In this document: positions 6,849 to 9,977 of the stretch, piece by piece
Numbering within the stretch: position 1 is the stretch's first letter
Layout of the letters: each line of letters starts with the position of its first letter
Assembly (NCBI GenBank): GCA_937911845.1
Contig: CALDQF010000186.1
Span: forward strand, 1-9,977
Length of the DNA: 9,977 nucleotides
Source: an uncultured Phycisphaera sp.
GTDB taxonomy: Bacteria > Planctomycetota > Phycisphaerae > Phycisphaerales > SM1A02
Reading direction: 5' to 3'
Made by a program: the position numbers and the translations under genes
Notes under the pieces: generated by a model
What the model was told of the DNA's origin: nothing
What the model saw: only the letters and a program-made list of their open reading frames with translations
The model's database searches: none

Positions 6849-7193
6849 TCAGGCGGGCTTGGACTCGGTTAGCACCGTTGCTGCAGTAGGCTTCACTTCG
6901 ATGTGAGCGCTGGCCACGGGGCCTTCAAGCATCTCCCGAAAGGCCGGGGCCGATCGGAAATCCACCACCGTCTGGGCGGGAATCGTCATGGGGTCGCCCG
7001 TTGAAGGGTTCCGTACCGTGCGGGGCTTTCGCTTCTTGATATTAAAGGCGCCGAAACCGGTAATGGTCACGCCACCATCATCAAGAATGCCGTCACGGAG
7101 CGATTTGATGACTGCTTCCACAGCCTTCCCCGCTTGGACTTTCGAGCAGTCCATTTCGCCAGCCACAAGTTCAATGATGTCCGTTTTGTTCAT
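6849..7193 (-). CDS. HU/IHF-family histone-like DNA-binding protein with a C-terminal tail
   Basis: This small dimeric protein bends and compacts DNA. From the ATG at 7193 it has 114 residues. The N-terminal helices begin MNKTDIIELVA. The family signature follows with GFGAFNIKKRKPRTVRNP (46-63), where P63 at the tip of the beta arm is the residue that intercalates into DNA, then TGDPMTIPA. The HU fold ends near residue 90 (AFREMLEG), and about 24 further residues rich in Ala, Thr, Val and Glu form a tail that standard HU lacks. I chose this start over an open frame 14 codons upstream because it gives the canonical HU N-terminus and has a good GGAG ribosome site. Its stop codon is one base from the leuS stop on the opposite strand. 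It could be HU proper or an IHF-like paralogue; I cannot separate these. Confidence 0.93.
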   Translation of the reverse strand: MNKTDIIELVAGEMDCSKVQAGKAVEAVIKSLRDGILDDGGVTITGFGAFNIKKRKPRTVRNPSTGDPMTIPAQTVVDFRSAPAFREMLEGPVASAHIEVKPTAATVLTESKPA

Positions 7194-7197
7194 CAGT

Positions 7198-7202
7198 TCT
7201 CC
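7198..7202 (-). promoter_or_regulatory. Ribosome-binding site of the HU gene (GGAGA)
   Basis: On the minus strand GGAGA lies four bases before the ATG at 7193. It is the clearest Shine-Dalgarno sequence in the window and decides the start against the longer open frame, whose start codon has nothing comparable. Confidence 0.7.
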
Positions 7203-7220
7203 ACTCACCCTGAAGGGGCA

Positions 7221-7248
7221 AAGATAATTTGCCATGCGTGCACTGCAA
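7221..7248 (-). promoter_or_regulatory. Candidate HU promoter (TTGCAG-N16-TATCTT)
   Basis: Minus-strand TTGCAG (7248-7243) and TATCTT (7226-7221) have a 16-bp spacer. The predicted start is near 7214, which leaves a leader of about 20 bases that includes the GGAGA ribosome site. The hexamers match consensus at three and four of six bases, so support is modest. The 172-bp gap after lepB makes an independent promoter for HU reasonable. Confidence 0.33.
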
Positions 7249-7260
7249 GTCGTGCCGACC

Positions 7261-7270
7261 CGTCTAGACG
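7261..7270. repeat. 10-bp perfect palindrome CGTCTAGACG
   Basis: The ten bases equal their own reverse complement. They lie about 12 bp upstream of the proposed HU -35 box, a position compatible with a regulator site. The flanks do not extend the symmetry, and a 10-bp palindrome can arise by chance. Confidence 0.3.
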
Positions 7271-7286
7271 AGCCAAGATCATGGGA

Positions 7287-7350
7287 AGTGCCCTACCTGT
7301 GGTGATTTGCGCGGATTCAAGAAAATCCAGAATTTTGACACACAGGCACT
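7287..7350 (-). other. Possible nested stem-loop downstream of the signal peptidase gene
   Basis: CCTGTG (7296-7301) pairs with CACAGG (7341-7346), and AGTGC (7287-7291) pairs with GCACT (7346-7350), sharing one base. Inside lies a smaller hairpin, GGATT (7313-7317) with AATCC (7324-7328). It begins about 15 bases after the lepB stop on the minus strand. No T-rich run follows, so it is not a classical terminator; it could be a structured 3' end or a chance pairing. Confidence 0.22.
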
Positions 7351-7365
7351 ATCTGCTGGTCCTCG

Positions 7366-9282
7366 TCATCGAATCAGCCGGAGTTCTCCAATATTTGGGA
7401 CCACGGCGGGACCACTTCCACCAAGGGGCAGTAGCCACGGAAAGTAGACACACCAAGCACGACCAACCAGCAGATCTCGGTGCACGACATACGGCGATTC
7501 ATCAACCATGGTGGCCACAAATGGAGACGGGGCGCCCAAAAACCGACCATCGTGGGATGCGCCGCTGTTGTCGCCCATCATGAGAAATTGGTCAGGCCCC
7601 AGTTCAGCCAAATTGGATGGATGGGTCCCAAATCCCCATCCTGTGGGACGGCACCGATCCAAAATGTCTGGCCGAGCGGGGTTGCTGTCGGTGCGATCAT
7701 TGTTCTGTTGGGCACGGTGGTACAAATCGCGTGCCACTTGCACATCTTCGAGTATGCAAGGGCCACCCGTGAATTCCAACTTCAAGACCGGGCTTTTTGC
7801 CACCGGTGCCTCTACAGGATCTCCGGTACTTGGCATTTCACCCTGTCGAAGGGTGTCGAGCTCATGACTGGCAATCAAACGCTTCCGCGAGTACCCCAGA
7901 CGCTCCCGAGCCGACCAGTCGTAAGAAAGTTCAAGAATGGGTTCACCGTGGTGCCAAACACTCAGACGCTGGTCGGCATGCCAAACCGTCATGCGATTGG
8001 GCACATCAGCAGTCACAGGATCCACAGTTGCAGTCTGCCATTCCGTCCAACCCGCATCGGGCCCCACTTCTGACCACACATCATCTCGCATACGAACTCG
8101 AACAACATCGCCCACCCGCTCCACCTCAAACCGATGCTGGTTGGCTTCCAAGATCCAACGCAATGATCCGGTTTCACTAAAGGGAGTCCAGTTTGCTTCA
8201 AAAGCAATGTCTGCGATGGGTTCGGGTGAAGGATAGGTGTATCCCTTCAAGATCCGTCCACGGCCATCAGGTGTGTTGCCGTAACCAACGTTGTACGCGT
8301 TCCAATTGGTGAATTCGCGAGCGCGGCGGTTCCATTCCAACTGTGTCGGCTGATTCCCCCGAAAAGTCCAAACAGGACCTTCGAGGGACCAGTCGTCATC
8401 ATTCGGAACAAACGCACCAAAACCATCTGGTGTGGACATTCCACCTTGGTCATGGCGCTGTTCGTAAACCGGCACCCACAACGCGCGCTGAACCCAATCT
8501 GGCTTGCGCTGAATCTGAAAAGCGTCCCAATCCAGAGATTCATCGGATGCCAAGGGAGCCGTAAACAAATCACCGTCGACAATCCAAAGGCGCTCGTTGG
8601 GCAACCCGCACAAACGTTTGATGTAGGTCGGGGCGCGGCCGAACGGATTGGCCGGGTTCCGAAACACCACAACTTCCCAGCGGCGCGGATCACGGAAGTG
8701 ATACAGGGTCTTATGGGTCAGGATGCGGTCACCTTGACGGGGTTTCGCAGACCAAGCTTCAGATTTTGCGGTTCCAGGAAACCGTGGCCCCAGCAATCGA
8801 TCCGGTGCATTGTTCAAAATCGCGTCATAGATTGAAGCCGGCGCACCGAGCTGAAGCCCAACGGCAAACTCCCCACCCGTCTGGGGGCCTCGCATCAACA
8901 CATGCTGACCGCGCAAAGTGGGGGCCATGGATCCGGTTGGGATCACAAAGCCTTCGGCCACAAAGGAACGCGCCGCCATGGCAATCACAAAGGCAACAAT
9001 CATGGACTGGAAGGAATAGGGAAACGTGTTTCGGTCGGGATCGGAGACGGGCGTGTTGACCGGCCTGGCGTCTTGGCGACGAAAGGCCGCTGCCGCACGG
9101 CGAACTGAGCCTGCAGACCCTTGCAATACAACCGCACCAGCATCACCCTCATCAGCGTCAACTTCAGGATGATCTTGAGCAGGGAACCTGGACAACGAAC
9201 CTGCCAGGATGAGCCGAACCACGGCATCGTCGGCAACGTGTCCAGGAATACGATCTCGGTAGCTGGTGGGCCCATCAGTCAT
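7366..9282 (-). CDS. lepB: Type I signal peptidase, very large form with a long insert
   Basis: This membrane-bound Ser-Lys protease removes signal peptides from exported proteins. The product has 638 residues, against about 180-320 for common bacterial forms. A cytoplasmic N-terminal part (1-88) precedes one membrane helix (about 91-108). The nucleophile is S118 in FVIPTGSMAPTLRG, and the general base is K222 in TYIKRLCGLPNERL. The late box GDNSGASHDGR (570-580) has Gly where most members have Ser (DSR). The C-terminal end is LLVGRAWCVYFPWLLPL. Between the lysine box and the GDNS box lie about 320 extra residues (240-560), which I expect outside the membrane. Their second half (about 358-522) looks like a beta-sandwich of the concanavalin/LamG kind, ending LEDVQVARDLYHR. 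The ATG at 9282 has AAAGG upstream and is the only Met before the helix. The PSP1-family gene lies 45 bp upstream on the same strand, so the two are probably co-transcribed. Confidence 0.92.
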   Translation of the reverse strand: MTDGPTSYRDRIPGHVADDAVVRLILAGSLSRFPAQDHPEVDADEGDAGAVVLQGSAGSVRRAAAAFRRQDARPVNTPVSDPDRNTFPYSFQSMIVAFVIAMAARSFVAEGFVIPTGSMAPTLRGQHVLMRGPQTGGEFAVGLQLGAPASIYDAILNNAPDRLLGPRFPGTAKSEAWSAKPRQGDRILTHKTLYHFRDPRRWEVVVFRNPANPFGRAPTYIKRLCGLPNERLWIVDGDLFTAPLASDESLDWDAFQIQRKPDWVQRALWVPVYEQRHDQGGMSTPDGFGAFVPNDDDWSLEGPVWTFRGNQPTQLEWNRRAREFTNWNAYNVGYGNTPDGRGRILKGYTYPSPEPIADIAFEANWTPFSETGSLRWILEANQHRFEVERVGDVVRVRMRDDVWSEVGPDAGWTEWQTATVDPVTADVPNRMTVWHADQRLSVWHHGEPILELSYDWSARERLGYSRKRLIASHELDTLRQGEMPSTGDPVEAPVAKSPVLKLEFTGGPCILEDVQVARDLYHRAQQNNDRTDSNPARPDILDRCRPTGWGFGTHPSNLAELGPDQFLMMGDNSGASHDGRFLGAPSPFVATMVDESPYVVHRDLLVGRAWCVYFPWLLPLGGSGPAVVPNIGELRLIR

Positions 9283-9327
9283 GGGACCTTTATCGGGACG
9301 CGGGGCGGGGTTCCGTGAACGACCGAC

Positions 9328-9977
9328 CTAATCTTCAGCGCGGGGCGACGCTTCCGATCCAGCGCTGCCCCCGTTGGGTTTGCGGCGGCGGCGGCGGCGC
9401 TTTTTCTTACCCGCGGTCGATGACTCGGACGTGGGACCCGCTGAGTCCGGCGAGGCTTTCGGGGATTCAGAACCACCTTGGGGCGTAGCCTTAGGCTTTC
9501 GGCGACGCCGGCGGCGGACAGGGGGAGAGTCGCCTTCATCAGGGCCACGAATAATCTCGGGATCCAAACCTCGGAGAGGGTCCGCAGGGCGTGGTGCCGC
9601 CTCAGGATCGCACAGATCCTCAATCGGAACCGCGATCTCGCGATCGTCGGCTTCCAATTTCACCAACACCAATTGAACCAAGATTTTGCCTTCAATGACA
9701 GTGCCTGGGCCTTCTGGAGTTCCAACACGACTTCGCCGCGCGGGCAATTTGGCCTTGAGGTCTTTGTAGGTCTCTTGCTCGTACCGCAGGCAGCACATCA
9801 GTCGCCCACAACGACCGGAGATCTTCATTGGATCAAGAGTGTGCTTTTGCAACTTGGCGTTGCCCATCGAAACCGGCTTCAAGACTTTCAGGAAATTCTT
9901 GCAGCAGCAGTACTGACCGCACTTCTCGTAGTCCGCCTTGATACGCGCCTCATCACGAGCACCAATTTGCCGCATCT
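9328..9977 (-). CDS. PSP1-domain (RicT/YaaT-like) protein, C-terminal part, with arginine-rich tail
   Basis: The gene enters from the right edge. The ATG at 9975 falls inside the conserved block usually read as LRQIGVRDEA (here MRQIGARDEA), so it is an internal Met and the true start is outside the window. The visible 215 residues hold the cysteine-rich core: C19, the CCC at 23-25, then KISGRCGRLMCCLRYE (51-66) with C56, C61 and C62. In the B. subtilis RicA-RicF-RicT complex, which affects RNA processing, cysteines of this family help bind an Fe-S cluster; whether that holds here is inference. A short beta domain (about 83-122) follows. The last 90 residues look disordered, with two basic patches (154-161 and 190-200), each containing six arginines followed by Lys-Pro. 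The signal peptidase gene follows 45 bp downstream on the same strand. The family match is firm, but the cellular role in this organism is not known to me. Confidence 0.88.
   Translation of the reverse strand, partial: MRQIGARDEARIKADYEKCGQYCCCKNFLKVLKPVSMGNAKLQKHTLDPMKISGRCGRLMCCLRYEQETYKDLKAKLPARRSRVGTPEGPGTVIEGKILVQLVLVKLEADDREIAVPIEDLCDPEAAPRPADPLRGLDPEIIRGPDEGDSPPVRRRRRRKPKATPQGGSESPKASPDSAGPTSESSTAGKKKRRRRRRKPNGGSAGSEASPRAED
9382..9399. repeat. Trinucleotide run, six GCG units
   Basis: Eighteen bases made of six identical GCG triplets read as six identical CGC arginine codons on the minus strand (residues 193-198 of the PSP1 protein). The other arginine patch in the same tail uses mixed codons. 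A perfect run like this can change in length by replication slippage, in steps of one arginine. Confidence 0.75.

Noticed and set aside
7194..7235. HU start 14 codons upstream at 7235
   Set aside because: The added residues (MANYLCPFRVSGEL) do not resemble HU N-termini, and they run through the GGAGA ribosome site that serves the ATG at 7193.
1..9977. Defence, mobile or biosynthetic system hidden in the window
   Set aside because: Every sizeable gene except the left-edge fragment belongs to a known housekeeping family. There are no transposases, integrases, toxin-antitoxin pairs, repeat arrays or reverse transcriptases, and no abrupt composition change that I can see.

Overview
The window is a compact, ordinary-looking stretch of bacterial chromosome with roughly 55-60% G+C by eye. 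It carries eight protein-coding genes, two of them cut by the window edges. I see no tRNA or rRNA gene, CRISPR array, transposase or phage gene. The best guess for the host is a planctomycete, perhaps Phycisphaerae-like. This rests on protein architecture only: a very large type I signal peptidase with a long insert, a PSP1-domain protein with an arginine-rich tail, a leucyl-tRNA synthetase with an extra segment in its catalytic domain, and weak Shine-Dalgarno signals. It is an inference, not a database result.

Layout from left to right: the C-terminal part of an unrecognised membrane protein (1-489, +) converges on a two-gene minus-strand unit, mgtE then hpt (2487 down to 503). These two overlap in an ATGA motif. 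An 84-bp intergenic region separates mgtE from the divergent folC (2572-3972, +). folC is followed after 61 bp by leuS (4034-6847, +), with a perfect 8-bp-arm palindrome in the gap. leuS converges on an HU-family gene (7193-6849, -) with one base between the two stop codons. Upstream of HU on the same strand are a giant signal peptidase I gene (9282-7366, -) and a PSP1/RicT-family gene (from 9977 to 9328, -), which probably form one transcription unit. No gap without a gene exceeds about 175 bp. The largest, 7194-7365, holds a possible HU promoter, a small palindrome and a weak nested stem-loop.

The genes are housekeeping: purine salvage (hpt), Mg2+ uptake (mgtE), folate polyglutamylation (folC), leucine charging (leuS), nucleoid structure (HU) and protein export processing (lepB). 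I find no evidence of a defence, mobile or biosynthetic system. The points most worth a second look are the same TANNNT-N9-ATG arrangement ahead of mgtE, folC and leuS (possible leaderless mRNAs), the roughly 320-residue insert in the signal peptidase with a lectin-like C-terminal half, the insert in LeuRS, and the folC-leuS palindrome.
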